Shown: positions 33,122 through 45,393 of the stretch, piece after piece
How the letters are laid out: each line of letters starts with the position of its first letter
Position numbering within the stretch: position 1 is the first letter of the stretch
Assembly (NCBI GenBank): GCA_022828595.1
Contig: JAKGHH010000002.1
Coordinates: 87,884,076-87,948,075, forward strand
From: Nelumbo lutea
Lineage: Eukaryota; Streptophyta; Magnoliopsida; Proteales; Nelumbonaceae
Length of the DNA: 64,000 bases
Reading direction: 5' to 3'
The notes under the pieces: generated by a model
What the model saw: the letters and a program-made list of their open reading frames with translations, nothing else
Database searches by the model: none
Told to the model about the DNA's origin: nothing
Program-made: the position numbers and the translations under genes

Positions 33122-34144
33122 TGATAGGTGTTGAATCCAACAAAAATAAAAGTCTTGCTCGAAATAGATACTTTTGTATATAGCGATGAGCAAGGTCGTA
33201 TCCACAGGGATTGGGTTGATTTATTTCCAAGAAAAATAGTAAAATGAAATGGGGAGTTGTTGTAAAAAGGAATTCAAATAAAATAAAGATTAAATCAATA
33301 GGAGGCAACTTCTAGTTAAAGGAATAAGTTCAGCTTTGATTTATGCAATTGATCATTGATGCAAAGATGAATTCATATATTTATGAGTAAATTGGTTATA
33401 GCCATTAACAAGATCTAATAGCCAATCTCTCCTTGATTTCGTGATAACCAAAACAAGCTCTTTGATTACCTCTCTTATTAATAGACAACCCTAAACAAGC
33501 TCTTAGGATTAATCTATCAATAGCATTAGAGAGACCCAATTCTAATCGATGAACACGCAAGCTCGGTTCATCTAAATCAGATCATATATTTTCATAACAT
33601 AAATCGAAAACTTGTCCATAATCAATTTATGTTATTCGCCATAGATTAAATCTAACAAACATATACAAATTAGAGGATCTAATTGGCAATAAACTATTTC
33701 ATCAATTGAGCAACGGATCCTTTTTGCTTAATCAATAAAAAATAATCATCACAGAAAATTACAGAAAACATATAAATACTCAAGAAACAATGAACTGATA
33801 AAATCAATTAGATCTCACAATTGTTGTAGAATCAAAGCTTCTTTAACCTTCAACCAGAAAATAAGAGATTAGTCACTCTTCATGGAGAGAACGCAACTCC
33901 AAGACAAAAAGAATGTATTCTACTGCCAAGATGTCGTTATTGCTATTCTATCCCCCCTTATATAGCCCTAGAGAGGTTGTTTCCAGCATCTCTTATGAGT
34001 TCTTCCTCAAATAGAAGTCCACCCTCATTAAGGGATAATGATCACCCCAATCTAATCTATTCTCATCCCTAAATAGGAATAAGAGTTCTAATTAAATTGG
34101 GACTCTGACTCTTTTTAGAAATACAATATGAAATAAACTCTAAT
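33122..34144 (-). repeat. Athila-type 3' LTR, distal part (minus strand)
   Basis: Read on the minus strand this is the 3' portion of an LTR that starts TGATAGAGTGCATAATTTTC at 45376; the copia element splits it. The end ACACCTATCA at 33122 gives the terminal CA. The segment GTATCCACAGGGATTGGG near 33190 (plus strand) is a phrase commonly seen at the end of Athila-type LTRs. Minus-strand TATA box TATATAAGG at 33964-33956. The five bases outside (GTGCG, 33117-33121) should be one half of its target duplication; the other half is lost with the far end of the element. Confidence 0.7.
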
Positions 34145-35987
34145 TGTTAAATGGTTTTGCATGCCCTTAGCTCCAATCGGTTTTGATGTACTTTTGACAT
34201 TTAGTGTAAATGAATAAAGTGCATATTTGATTCATGTTGTGTGGTATGTTTCTGTGTAAGACCCTTAAATTGGGTTAATGAGACTCATGTTAGTTAAGAA
34301 TGTTCACAGCCGTTGGATAAGTCTAGGGAGATCTATCATGCCAAGGCTGACCAAGGCACATGTAGTGTAGGATTACTTGAATCTTTGAACTGGACCAGAT
34401 TTCCAGTATTGCCCTGGACCTTGGAGATTGATGGGCAAAACTGAAAAGTTACACCTGACCCCTAGACTCATTATGATACTGCACTAGGTATCGGATTGGG
34501 CTATCTTTGATATGCCAATCAGTGAGATCCTTAGTAGGGGTCAAAACCGGGGTATGTTGGAACAGTCTGAGAATTCATCTGAGTGGGTGATCATAGTGAC
34601 AAGATCAGCCCCTTTGTCGAACAAAGGTAATGATCGGGGATGCACTCTCTCTGATGGAAACCAAACTGCCGACAGTTGATTTCAATCGTTGGAATTTTGT
34701 TTTGCAAAATTTATATATAAGATATATAGATATGTATGGTTTCAAAATATTTGCAAATGGTTTTAATTCCCAGGATCCATGTGAGCAGAGAGTGCAACAT
34801 TGTTCCTTGCAGCCGAGGGAGAGATCTTCTCTTGTCGGGCAGTGTTTGATCATTATGGGCTGAGTGGTTGAGTGTAAAGCCATTTAGGGTTACACCTAAT
34901 GGGCTAATCTTGCATTTGCCCACAGTCCCTGGGTTTTAATAAGATGACTTGGCCCAGGGACCACTTAGTGTAGGTGTTGGGCCCATAGAGTCCATGCAAT
35001 GAGCTCAAAGGGTTCACTGGGCTCTCTAGTGAATTCGCTAGGCCTTATAACAAAGGTTGGGCTAAACCCATGTGGCTGATGTGTAGATCAATGCTTGGGT
35101 CCCATGCCATACAAAGAAGCTTAACTGGGCAGCAGTTTGGAAGCCTGTTGAGCAGTTAATACTTATTGGGCCTAAAGCCCATTTCGAACTGGATGATTTA
35201 ATCACCCACTTAAAGGGGCGGATCTGAGATTAGGGCAAGCCAAAGGATTGGGTCTTGACCCTATCCACTCTTGGAAACCAAATTCAAATAAAGATTTGAA
35301 TCTGGTAACCTCCTAATAAGATCAGGAGTGGGCTGACCTAATCTACATATAGAATTAAGATAATTCCCTATCGAAATACAGATTTGGATTGGAATAACTC
35401 CTAATAGGATTATGAGGTTTCTTAATAACTAAGAAAGAGGAGAAACCCTAATCTTGGATTACCAAAATTCGAACCAAGGGTTTTGAGCAGAAAAATTCTC
35501 CTGCATTTTGAGATAGGATCTCAAAGTTCTCCTCCAGCCGCCGCTGCCATTCACTGCCTAGTTCGATCTCTCAAAGAGGGAAAGATCAAGAAGGTGTTCT
35601 TGATATCAGTCTTTGCTGAAAGGCTGATTGCCTACGGTGCTCTTTGCTTCCATCGAATTCTTGTGAAGAATTTGGTTCGTTGGACGAACACTACTGATTC
35701 TGCTCCAGTATTACTACGTCATCTTCAGTGGGAGCAGATCTTGGAGTATTATTTGGGTGTGAACACCAACATTGGGAGATACTGACTCTCTGTATTAGGT
35801 ATTACCCTTCCCTTTCTCTTTGGTTCAGATCTAGTTTGGTTTTGGTTCAATTAGATCCTTGAATATTGTATTCTAAAATAAGGGAATATGATTCCCAGTT
35901 GGAAGGGAGGAGAGAAATTTTTGAAATTCATCCACCCTATTCCGCTGCATTCTTGGCATCCATACGATGGATCTCTCCCTCCTTTCA
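34145..35987 (+). repeat. 5' LTR of the large copia element
   Basis: TGTTAAATGG at the start, CTCCCTCCTTTCA at the end. Compared with the 3' LTR it lacks about 57 bases near 34353 (the 3' LTR phrase GTGCTGCCAAATGTTGGGG is missing). Open stretches inside (35483-35785 and others) are repeated in the 3' LTR and do not indicate coding. Confidence 0.88.
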
Positions 35988-35988
35988 G

Positions 35989-36001
35989 TGGTATCAGAGC
36001 C
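35989..36001 (+). other. Primer-binding site, first copy
   Basis: TGGTATCAGAGCC, complementary to the 3' end of initiator tRNA-Met, one base after the LTR end at 35987. Confidence 0.9.
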
Positions 36002-36205
36002 ACAGGTTCGAATCTTGAACCAAGAAAATCAGATCTGAACCTACGTAAATTGGCAGAAGTTGTTCAATTAGATCCTTGAATATTGTATTCTAAAATAAGG
36101 GAATATGATTCCCAGTTGGAAGGGAGGAGAGAAATTTTTGAAATTCATCCACCCTATTCCGCTGCATTCTTGGCATCCATACGATGGATCTCTCCCTCCT
36201 TTCAG

Positions 36206-36218
36206 TGGTATCAGAGCC
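36206..36218 (+). other. Primer-binding site, second copy
   Basis: Identical TGGTATCAGAGCC, one base after the duplicated LTR end at 36204. Which copy primed the last round of replication cannot be told. Confidence 0.9.
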
Positions 36219-36278
36219 ACAGGTTCGAATCTTGAACCAAGAAAATCAGATCTGAACCTACGTAAATTGGTAGAAGTT

Positions 36279-37974
36279 GTTCTACCTGGATTTGCGCAGA
36301 TTGTTATTTTTATTCCAAGAAATTGTTTCTGGATGTGGGCGATTGATCTGAAATTAATTTTGTTAAATCTGAAATTTATTTGGAAATGTTCTTAATTTAT
36401 TTCTTGATTTAAATGGGTTGTTCGTACATGGAGATTGAAGTGCACATTTAGCGCAGATAGTCTGCACAATCTTTTTGCAGTTTCTATTCTATTCGGTCTG
36501 TAAAATATTTTTTTTTTATTTTTCAGGACTGAATGTATAGGATTCAATCAAGAATGTAATTAATTAATAGAAATTAGGGTTCTGTAATTTTTTATTTTCT
36601 TGATTGAAGATGGCGGCAACGTTGGAGATTTGCAGATCGTGATATCGCATTCTGCGTTTTGCAGCTTATGAAACTGCAACCCTTGGTCACTAACCTCTGT
36701 TTTGCAGGTGGTACGAACAGTCCATATCTGATTTGTGATTGTCTAAAATTAGAAATATTAATTTCAGATCTTGAATTGTTTCTTGAATTAAAAATTGGTT
36801 TTGGACTGTTTCGGATCAGATTGGACCAAAGCTGTTTGGACCGAATCTAGGGTTCGAATGGGGCTGTTCTCAGCCCTGATTTCTCCCACTTTCAGGTCTG
36901 AAACTAATCTTTAATATGAAGAACCAATTTGGCCCAACCTGTAAAGCCCAGTTTTAAAGAGTTAAAACTGGAAAAGCCCACTTTTGTGTAAAAGCTATAT
37001 GGGCCGAATTGCTAACTACTATTCAGTCCATATACCTAGATAATGTTAAATGTTAATATTATGGATTATAAATGGGCTTATTAATGGGATTTACAGCAAG
37101 TAATTGATTGGATAATTCTTCCATTGCATGTGATGTATGGATGTTTGATGTGCTGCGACCATGGGCCATAAGCATTTGGCCCGTGATGATACGATAGTGG
37201 CTCTTGCGCACACCATGGCTGAATGCACATCATTGCCATGGTGTCCCTTACAATCATTGGATGACACATTCCTTTCGTGGTGGGCCCCATAACCCTGAAA
37301 AGGGACACATGTGGAAACCCTAGCCGAATTGGCCCACTAGAAATTTGACTTTATGAAAGTCAGTGGGAGCCACTTTGGTTTGACCTAAATTAACTAAGCC
37401 ATGATCACTTGTTCCCTCCGGTAATATGAGTGCATGTGATAGGGAGATCCATATGATGGACTCTCTAAAGGCCTTCCGTCATTAGCACGATGATGGGTCC
37501 TTCAGTAATGAGGAAATGCACCATAAAATTGGTCTATCCATTTGCTGTTGGGTCTGTCAGTGTGTTTCATAAGATGATAGGGGCGTCATAGACCGATGTG
37601 GGAGGGGCTTCACCAAAAAATGGGAACTTTCTCACGGTACCTTGGCATAACCTAAATATGATGGGTGAGCACTCACTGGATAGAAAGATTTACCCTAAAA
37701 TGACTATGAACTTTGTCTGACAAAGGCCAAAGGGAAACTCATACGATGAGTGGATATGATCCGTCATAGAAAGGTGGTGGGGTTATGCAGCTGAAATGGT
37801 TGGCTCCACGCACCCTATGTGATTTTCCACATTTTGCTATCTCCGTCACTGAGATAGGAGGGAAATCTCAGAGATGAACTAATGGAAATTGAACATAGAT
37901 TAAAAGCCATATCTATGTAGGTAACATGAATCAAACTAAGGTTGTGGACTAACGTTTTGTTGTTTTACCAGAAA
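36279..37974 (+). other. Copia leader region, non-coding
   Basis: About 1.7 kb between the primer-binding site and gag. It contains no recognised domain; open stretches are short. Long leaders are common in this copia group. Confidence 0.6.
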
Positions 37975-38760
37975 ATGGCAAATGGACAATTTGCTAAGTT
38001 GCTTGACGACAACTAACTTAAGGGACCAAACTATGCCGACTGGTACATAAACCTTATGCTGGTCCTAACTTCAGAAAAGTTAGATAAAGTGGCAAAGAAT
38101 CCTACACCGATCGTCTGGGAGATAGGGCTTCAGAAGCCTGCAGAAGGTAATACCAAGAATGGGAGGAGAAAAACTCCCTAGTGCATTGCTATATAATAGC
38201 CTCTTTAGATAATTCGATATAGAGGCAGTTTGATTAGATCAAACTCGCCAAAGACATATTGGATAATCTAAAAACCATGTACGAAGAGCAGAATCGTTCT
38301 ACTCGCCAAAAGGTCCTGAAGCAGTTTATGACCGCGCAGATGACCAAGGGGCAGCAAGTTAATGACCATTGTCTCCGAATGATGGATTACATAAACGAGC
38401 TGGAGGCCCTTGGGTCCAGGCTAGATCTGGTCACACAGATAGATGCCATTCTTAACTCCTTGCCTCCGTCCTTCAATCCATTCATTATGAACTTAATATG
38501 AACAAGCTGAATGTCAGATTTCAAGAGCTCAACAATATGTTGCAACAAGTTGAGGAACTGATTAGAAAGGATGAGCTGATAGCCATGCTTGTTGAAGCTG
38601 GCAAATCTGGCAAGAAGAGGAGGGCAAAGAGGAATCCCCACAAAAAGGCCACTAAATCTAAGAAACAAAAGAAAGACAAGGCCTCCGATGCCTATCACTT
38701 CTGCAAGCAGGCCGGCCATTGGAAAAGGAACTGTCCTACCTACCTGGAATATAAAAAAGG
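37975..38760 (+). pseudogene. Copia gag (nucleocapsid), disrupted
   Basis: Begins ATGGCAAATGGACAATTTGC (MANGQFAKLLDDN), followed at once by a TAA, then GPNYADWYINLMLVLTSEKL, further stops near 38180, and a longer stretch from 38259 (QVNDHCLRMMDYINELEALG). Frame changes at about 38500, where NKLNVRFQELNNMLQQVEEL continues. The zinc knuckle reads YHFCKQAGHWKRNC: the first cysteine of CX2CX4HX4C is replaced by tyrosine. Gag would form the virus-like particle and bind RNA. It is non-functional as read. Confidence 0.85.
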
Positions 38761-39433
38761 TATTTTCGAAACTTGTGTCATGGAAACTAATCTGTTAGTT
38801 GCTTCTGTGTCCTGGTGTGTTGATTCCGAGGCTTCAACTCATGCGTGTAATTCACTGCATGGGTTCAAAGTAAGCAGAAGGATGAGTAAAGGAGAAGTGA
38901 CACTTTACTTGGGGACTTCTGCAAGTGTTGTAGCTATGGCGATAGGAACCGAAGAATTAGTCTTTAGAGAAGGAATACTTGTACTTAAGGATTGTCTTTA
39001 TGTACAAAACTTAAGAAGAAATCTGATTTCTGTTTCTAAACTATGTGTTGATGGATATACTGTCTTTTTTAGTAATATGATTACTATTAAAAGGAACAAT
39101 AAATTCATCACATGTGGGGAACTGGAGAACGGTCTCTATGTTCTACTTCATTTTCTAGAAACTAACTTAACCGAAACTACATCGGTCAAAATCCCCAAGA
39201 AAATGACTCGTGATATAGTTAGTCCCACGTGCCTATGGCATTACCGACTTGGCCATATTGATGTTGACTAAATCACAAGGCTGGTAAAGGATGGTCCTTG
39301 GATTTTCTAACCGTATTGTGAGCCTTGCCTCCGAGGTAAGATGACAAAACGGCCATTTAATGGTAAGCCTGAAAGATGTATAGACACACTTGATCTTATA
39401 CATACTGATGTATGTGGTCCCCTGAGTGTTAGG
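38761..39433 (+). pseudogene. Copia protease and integrase N-terminus
   Basis: Continues the frame of the zinc knuckle to a stop at 39269-39271. The aspartic protease active site reads WCVDSEASTHAC, where the family has DSGA: the catalytic Asp is kept but the following Gly is Glu. Further on are VLKDCLYVQNLRRNLISVSK and the GAG-pre-integrase phrase LWHYRLGH with the zinc-binding His residues. After the stop, coding remnants GKMTKRPF and DLIHTDVCGPLSV (first catalytic Asp of integrase) reach the nested LTR at 39434. Confidence 0.85.
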
Positions 39434-40949
39434 TGATGCGAATAAAATTTATCATATTCTTATCTATGAAAATTCAGTCTTTCTACACTTAATTTACATT
39501 TAAATAGACTCATTACTCTTGTATTTCGGTTCAGGGCATGAAAGAAGGCATCAGGAGAAAAGCAAGGCAAATCGGATGATTTTTCATAGTTTCGGCACCG
39601 ATCAGTAATCTGGGCCTAACTCTTGTATCCGAGATTTGATTGGGCAGATTCAAGACTCACTGAAAAGATAAGAGAGAAAGCTACAACTTTCGTGTTTTTG
39701 GATTTCACAGATTCGGCCTACATCAAAGTTAAATCCGGGCCCGAAGTCGGGGAAATTTGTAGGAAGGCCCAATTCACAACTAAAGCCCAACTGGCAGAAA
39801 AGACTTGCAGTAGCCCAATTCTCAGAGGAAGCCTAATATGAATACAAGAACAAGAAACTAAGAAGAATCCTACCAGATTTAAATTTGTGATGTAATTCTA
39901 GAAAGTTAGAGATTGAGATCATTAGATAAGAGATAAGATAAGATAGGATAGGATGAGTTTAACCTGGATTATCTATTCTAGAGATAACTCCAAGTGGTTG
40001 TAACAGTCCCCCTCCCTAAACTATATCAAGGTTTGAGCGAACTAGCTTTGGGCATCAGTCTATCAATAATTGAATTAATCAATTACTGAAGTCCCTCTGA
40101 AGTGAATCAAGAAGATCATCAAGAAACTTCAAGAAAGAGATCAGCAAATCAAGAAAGCTTCAAGAAGGAGGTGGCGGCAAGAAGAAGAGGAGATCTCAGC
40201 ACCATGGGCGAATTCATGAGTTCTTTCTTTCATCTTGTTTGCTTTATTTCCTTTATCATGAACTAATTTGTTTGAGCTAGGGTTGTGGAAAGCCTAACCA
40301 TGATAGTGAATATGTTTTTATCATTATGGTTTATCCAAGATCGTGATTTCCTTATAGTCTATGAATTATTTGCTTAATGTGATTAGGAGTGGCCATCTCT
40401 TAATTGATTCGGTTTATATGAATGAATCGAGAGAGGAATTTATATATTTGACCACATAATTCATGGTGTGAATTGAATGGTATATAGGGATATATACACA
40501 TGATTCATATGAATATATGAGTTTTTCTTGCACTTAATGCATTCCTATCATTGAGAACTCTAGTTGAGGGATCGAGGGGTTACTTGATAGAAATAGGTTT
40601 AATATATCTTGGGAAAGAATATTAAATAAAATTGGGAAAAACTTCAGCTTATGGGAATGACAAATGATCTTGGTTAATCGCATCATTTATATTCATTAGA
40701 ATGGTTAGGTGGACCAATGGTCCTAGCTATTTCACTCATTGCATATTCGGTTATTGATTGCCTTTGCTTTTATTTTCTTTTTCTATTTTTATTTTTAGTA
40801 GTTCTTACTCTTAAATCTGAATTTTGATTGTCCAAATAATTAAGGAAGGCTGTAGTTCTAATACTTATTTTGTTAAATCCTCGTGGGAACGATATTTTTA
40901 TACTACTTGATAACTAGTGCACTTGCTTGGATTATAATTTTAGCTATCA
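39434..40949 (+). mobile_element. Solo gypsy LTR inserted in the copia integrase
   Basis: 1516 bp, TGATGCGAATAAAATTTATC to TTTTAGCTATCA, flanked by TTAGG (39429-39433) and TTAAG (40950-40954), a 5-bp target duplication with one change. Removing it rejoins the copia integrase core. The 3' part contains TCCTCGTGGGAACGATATTT, a phrase shared by Athila and related gypsy LTR ends. No internal sequence is present, so it arose by LTR-LTR recombination. It is related to, but not the same family as, the Athila-type LTR at 33122. Confidence 0.85.
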
Positions 40950-40954
40950 TTAAG

Positions 40955-41570
40955 ACTCGTAACCAACACGTGTATTTCATCACCTTCATCGATGATTACT
41001 CACGATATGGTTACGTGTACCTAATGAGACAGAAGTTCAAATCCTTTGAAAAGTTCAAGGAGTTCAGATAAGAAGTTGATAAACAATTAGGGAGAGAAAT
41101 TAAGGCCCTTCAATCAGATCAAAGTGGCGAGTATCTCTCTGACGAATTCATGGACTACTTGAAGGCTAGTGGGATAATATCACAGTTAGCTCACCTTGCA
41201 ACACCACAACTTAACGGTGTTTTAGAGAGGAGGAATAGGACATTGTTAGACATGGTCCGGTCACTTTTCACATGCTCGGAATTATCCACATCCTTTTGGG
41301 GATATGCATTAGAGACTGCAATCTACGTGCTGAATCAGGTTCCGACCAAATCGGTTTCGAAAACTCAATATGAACTTTGGACCGAAAAGGAACCAAGTGT
41401 CAGACACATGAAGATTTGGGGTTGTCCTGCACATGTTAAAAGAATGAGTGCGAACAAGTTGGAATCAAAGACCAGCCGTTGCCTATTTGTAGGCTACCCA
41501 AAGGATTTGGTGGGTTATTTATTCTATGACCCAAGTGAGCAGAAAGTGTTCTGCAGTCGAAATGCCCAAT
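40955..41570 (+). pseudogene. Copia integrase core
   Basis: Resumes with VYFITFIDDYSRYGYVYLM, interrupted by a TAA after FKEFR at about 41070. Catalytic residues: second Asp in LQSDQSGEYLS and Glu in NGVLERRNRTLLDMVR; the first Asp lies before the nested LTR. The C-terminal part (YELWTEKEPSVRHMKIWGC, RCLFVGYPKDLVGYLFYDP) runs directly into reverse transcriptase in the open frame from 41150. Confidence 0.88.
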
Positions 41571-42772
41571 TCTTAGAGACCGATTATATCTTGGACACCC
41601 ATCATCAGGAAATAGTTCTTGATGAGGAGAGCTCAGGAGCAGTGGGAGATGTCCCACAAGTTCCAAGTAGTGACCAACCTAGAAGATTCACCCGGGTATC
41701 CAGGCCACCAGTCCGTTATGGTTATGACCAGGATAGTTACCTAGTGGAAGCCTTGACTAGTGAGGAGGATCCCATGACATACACGGAAGGTATGTTGGAC
41801 ATAGATTCCCAGAAGTGGGTGGAGGCCATGAGAGCCGAGATGGACTCAATGGAGGCCAATGGAGTCTGGACTCTAGTAGATCTACCCTCTGAGGTAAAAA
41901 CAATCAGTTGCAAATGGATTTATAAGAGGAAGAAGGGCCCTAATGGCAAGGTTGAGACCTTTAAAGTTCATTTGGTGGCGAAAGGGTATACTCAGAAAGA
42001 TGGCATCGACTATGGGGAAACCTTTTCACCCGTGGCCATGCTTAAATCCATTAGGATCCTGCTAGCTGTAGCAACATACCATGACTACAAAATTTGGCAG
42101 ATGGATGTGAAAACCGCGTTCCTGAATGGAGATCTTAGTAAATATATCTACATGCAGCAGCCGCAAGGCTTCATTGCTGCTGGTCAGGAACACATGGTAT
42201 GTAAACTTAATAGATCAATATATGGACTTAAGCAAGCTTCTAGGAGTTGGAACATTCGTTTTGACTCTGCAGTCAAATCGTTTGACTTTGAGCAGAATCC
42301 AGATGAGCCTTGTGTTTACAAGAAGTTTAGTGAGGATAAGATCACCTTCTTGGCGTTGTATTTGGATGATATCCTACTCATTGGGAATGATGTAGGAATG
42401 TTGACTTCGGTCAAGGTGTGGCTTTCGCAACAACTCTCCATGAAAGATCTTGGAGAAGCTTCCTATATACTGGGTCTTCGACTCTATAGAGATAGATCGA
42501 AGCGGATAATAGGATTATCCCATGCTGCTTACATTGACAAAATTGTCAAAAGGTACAACATGGAGAACTCCAAGAAAGAAAATGTTCCTTTCAGGCACGG
42601 AGTCACTCTCTCTAAGAAGATGTCTCCCAAGACTTATGAGGAGATTGAGGGCATGAAAGACGTTCCCTATGCCTCAACCGTAGGGAGCATCATGTATGCC
42701 ATGCTGTGCACTCGCCCTGACATTGCTCAGGTGGTGAGTGTCGTAAGCAGGTTCCAGGCCAACCTAGGGTAG
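41571..42772 (+). CDS. Copia reverse transcriptase, intact frame
   Basis: Second part of the 540-codon frame beginning at 41150. Linker with AEMDSMEANGVWTLVDLP, then the polymerase domain: ISCKWIYKRKKGPNGKVE, GIDYGETFSPVAMLKSIR, MDVKTAFLNGDL, SIYGLKQASRSW and the catalytic YLDD at 42359-42370 (usually YVDD in this group), followed by MKDLGEASYILGL and the RNase H connection TRPDIAQVVSVVSRFQ. It would copy the element RNA into DNA. The frame ends at a TAG (42770-42772), a single-base change before EHWTAVKNILKY. Lineage Tork/Angela-like by overall pattern, not proven. Confidence 0.9.
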
Positions 42773-43263
42773 GAGCATTGGACTGCTGTGAAGAACATAC
42801 TCAAATACGTTCAAAGGACAAAAGAGTTTTGTCTGGTATACAATGGTAGTTCACTACAAATTCTGGGGTATATTGATGCTGATTTTAGTCAGATCAATAT
42901 GATAGAAAGTCTACATCTGGGTATGTTGGAACGATATGATCATATGCTATTTCCTTAAAGTCAGCAAATAGGGGTCCTAAGTAGCAAAAATAACTGTGCA
43001 TAAACCAAGCCGAACACATTGCCGTAAGTGAGACTACCTAATGAACGAAGATGTTCATTCCTAAATTTGGAATTCAGCACACCACCCATTCCACTGTTGT
43101 GTGACAATACTGAATTTATGGGAGATTGATGTTAAAAGGTAGCATCAATGGAGAATGTGGTAGACCCATGGACTAAGCCACTAACACAGAAAGTGTTTGA
43201 GAAACACGTGGAAAGCATGGGACTTTGGCTTGTACCAAATTGGACCTAAGTGCAAGTGGGAGC
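42773..43263 (+). pseudogene. Copia RNase H, decayed, and polypurine tract
   Basis: EHWTAVKNILKYVQRTKEF and GYIDADF are readable, then frames break and part of the domain appears deleted around 42900-43130. The C-terminal phrase DPWTKPLTQKVFEKHVESM is recognisable near 43170-43230. The polypurine tract CAAGTGGGAGC precedes the 3' LTR. Confidence 0.8.
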
Positions 43264-45106
43264 TGTTAGATAGTTTTGTATGCCCTTAGCTCCAATCAGT
43301 TTTGATGTACTTTTGACATTTAGTGTAAATGAATAAAGTGCATGTTTGATTCATGTTGTTTGGTATGTTTCTGTGTAAGACCCTTAAACTGGACACTTAA
43401 TGAGACTCGCGTTAGTTTAGAATGTTCATAGCCATTGGATAAGTCTGGGGAGATCTATCCTGCCAAGGCTGACACTAGTGTGCTGCCAAATGTTGGGGTG
43501 GTCTGTCTCAGCCACCAAGGTGAGACCCAAGGCACATGCAGTGTAGAATTACTTGAATCTTTGAACCGAACCAGATTTTCAGTGTAGACTCGATTATGAT
43601 ACTGCACTAGGTGTCAGATTAGGTTGTCTTTGATATGCCAATCAGTGAGATCCTTAGCGGGGGTCAAAACCTGGGTATATTGGGACAGTCTGAGAATTCA
43701 TCTGAGTGGGTGATCATAGTGACATGATCAGCCCCTTTGTCAGACAAAGGTAATGATCAGGGATGCACTATCTCTGATGGAAAGCAAACTACCGGTAGTT
43801 GATTTCAATCGTTGGAATTTTGTTTTGCAAAACTTATATATAAGATATATAGATATGTATGGTTTAAAAATGTTTGCAAATGGTTTTAATTCTTGGGATC
43901 GATGTGAGCAGAGAGTGCAACACAGTTCCTTGCAGCCGAGGGAGAGGTCCTCTCTTGTCGGGCAGTGTTTGATCATTATGGGCTGAGAAGTTGAGTGTAA
44001 GGCCATTTAGGGTTACACCTGATGGGCTAATCTTGCATCTGCCCATAGTCCCTGGGTTTTTATAAGATGGCTAGGCCTAGGGACCACTTAGTGTAAGTGT
44101 TGGGCCCATAGAGTCCATGTGATGGGCTCAAGGGGTTCATTGGGCTCTCTAGTGAATTCGGCTAGGCCTTGTAACAAAGGCTGGGCCAACCCATGTGGCT
44201 GATGTGTAGATCAATGCTTGGGTCCCACGCTATACAAAAAGCCCAACTGGGCAGCAGTTTGGAAGCCTGTTAAGCACTTAATACTTATTGGGCCTAATGG
44301 CCATTTCGAACTGGCTGATTTAATCACCCACTGAAAGGGGCGGATATGAGATCAGAGCAAGCCAAAGGATTGGGTCTTGACCCTATCCACTCTTGGACAC
44401 CAAATTCAAATAAAGATTTGAATCTGGTAACCTCCTGATAAGATCAGGAGTGGGCTGACCTAATCTGTAGATAGGATTAAGATAATTCCCTATCCAAATA
44501 CAGATTTGAATTGGGATATCCCCTAATAGGATTAGGAGGTTTCTTAATCACTAAGAAAGATGAGAAACCCTAATCTTGGATTACCAAAATTAGAACCAAG
44601 GGTTTTGAGCAGAAAAATTCTCCTGTGTTTTGAGATAGGATCTCAGAGTTCTCCTCCAGCCGCCGCCATTCACTGCCTAGTTCGATCTCTCAAAGAGGGA
44701 AAGTTCAAGAAGGTGTTCTTGATATCAGTCTTTGCTGAGAGGCTGAGTGTCTATGGTGCTCTTCACTTCCTTCAAATTCTTGTGAAGAATTTGGTTCGTA
44801 GGATGAACACTACTGGTTCTGCTCCAGTATCACTGCATCATCTTCAGTGGGAGTAGATCTTGGAGTATTTTTTAGGCGTGAACACCAATGTTGGGAGATA
44901 CTGACTCTCTGTATTAGGTATAACCCTTCCCTTTCTCTTTGGTTCAGATCTATTTTGGTTTTGATTCGATTAGATCCTTGAATATTGTATTCTAAAATCA
45001 AGGAATATGATTCCCATTTGGAAGGGAGGAGAGAAATTTTTGAAATTCGCCCACCCTATTCCACTGCTTTCTTGGCATCCATACGATGGACCTCTCCCTC
45101 CTTTCA
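43264..45106 (+). repeat. 3' LTR of the large copia element
   Basis: TGTTAGATAG to CTCCCTCCTTTCA, 1843 bp. It lacks about 60 bases near 43580 that are present in the 5' LTR (CCTGGACCTTGGAGATTG). Confidence 0.88.
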
Positions 45107-45376
45107 CTAATAAATTCTAATAATTCACGCCTCCAATTTAGCTGAATTCCACAAGGTGTCAGATTGATAGAGCGTGCCCACATCTTGCATGCTCAAGTCT
45201 TCTGCTGAAATCGTGCTAATCTCCTTCCAAAGTGTTAGGATATTGCTTCAAGCTCCTTTCAGCTCTATTTTCCAATTTTCTAAAATAAAACACAATTAAA
45301 TCTATCAACTAAGTGCAAATTGCCAATAAAATACGAAGTAAAAATATAAATAATATGAAAATTATGCACTCTATCA
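45107..45376 (-). repeat. Athila-type 3' LTR, proximal part (minus strand)
   Basis: Minus-strand start TGATAGAGTGCATAATTTTC at 45376, next to the polypurine tract AAGTGTGGGGGGTT (plus strand 45377-45393). It continues across the copia insertion at 34144. Together the pieces make an LTR of about 1.29 kb. Confidence 0.75.
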
Positions 45377-45393
45377 AACCCCCCACACTTAAA

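Larger units (their letters stand above)
35845..36278 (+). repeat. Tandem duplication of U5 end plus primer-binding site
   Basis: A 217-bp unit occurs twice, 35845-36061 and 36062-36278. It starts GTTCAATTAGATCCTTGAAT and contains the last 143 bases of the LTR, the primer-binding site and about 75 bases beyond. The copies differ at one base near the end (TTGGCAGAAG against TTGGTAGAAG). The joint has the short homology GTTC. Confidence 0.92.
34145..45106 (+). mobile_element. Large copia element (Tork/Angela-like), nested insertion inside
   Basis: Complete by structure: 5' LTR, primer-binding site, gag-pol, polypurine tract, 3' LTR, and perfect target duplications CTAAT at 34140-34144 and 45107-45111. 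It lies inside the Athila-type LTR. It contains a 1516-bp solo LTR (39434-40949) and a 217-bp duplication over the primer-binding site. Gag, integrase and RNase H are broken; reverse transcriptase is intact. Both LTRs are 1843 bp but differ by substitutions and by separate deletions (near 34350 in the 5' LTR, near 43580 in the 3' LTR), so the insertion is not recent. A second member occupies 59769 to the window end. Confidence 0.9.

Noticed and set aside
35483..35785. 100-codon frame conserved at 44560-44856
   Set aside because: Both lie in the same position of the two copia LTRs, so the similarity is LTR duplication, not coding constraint.
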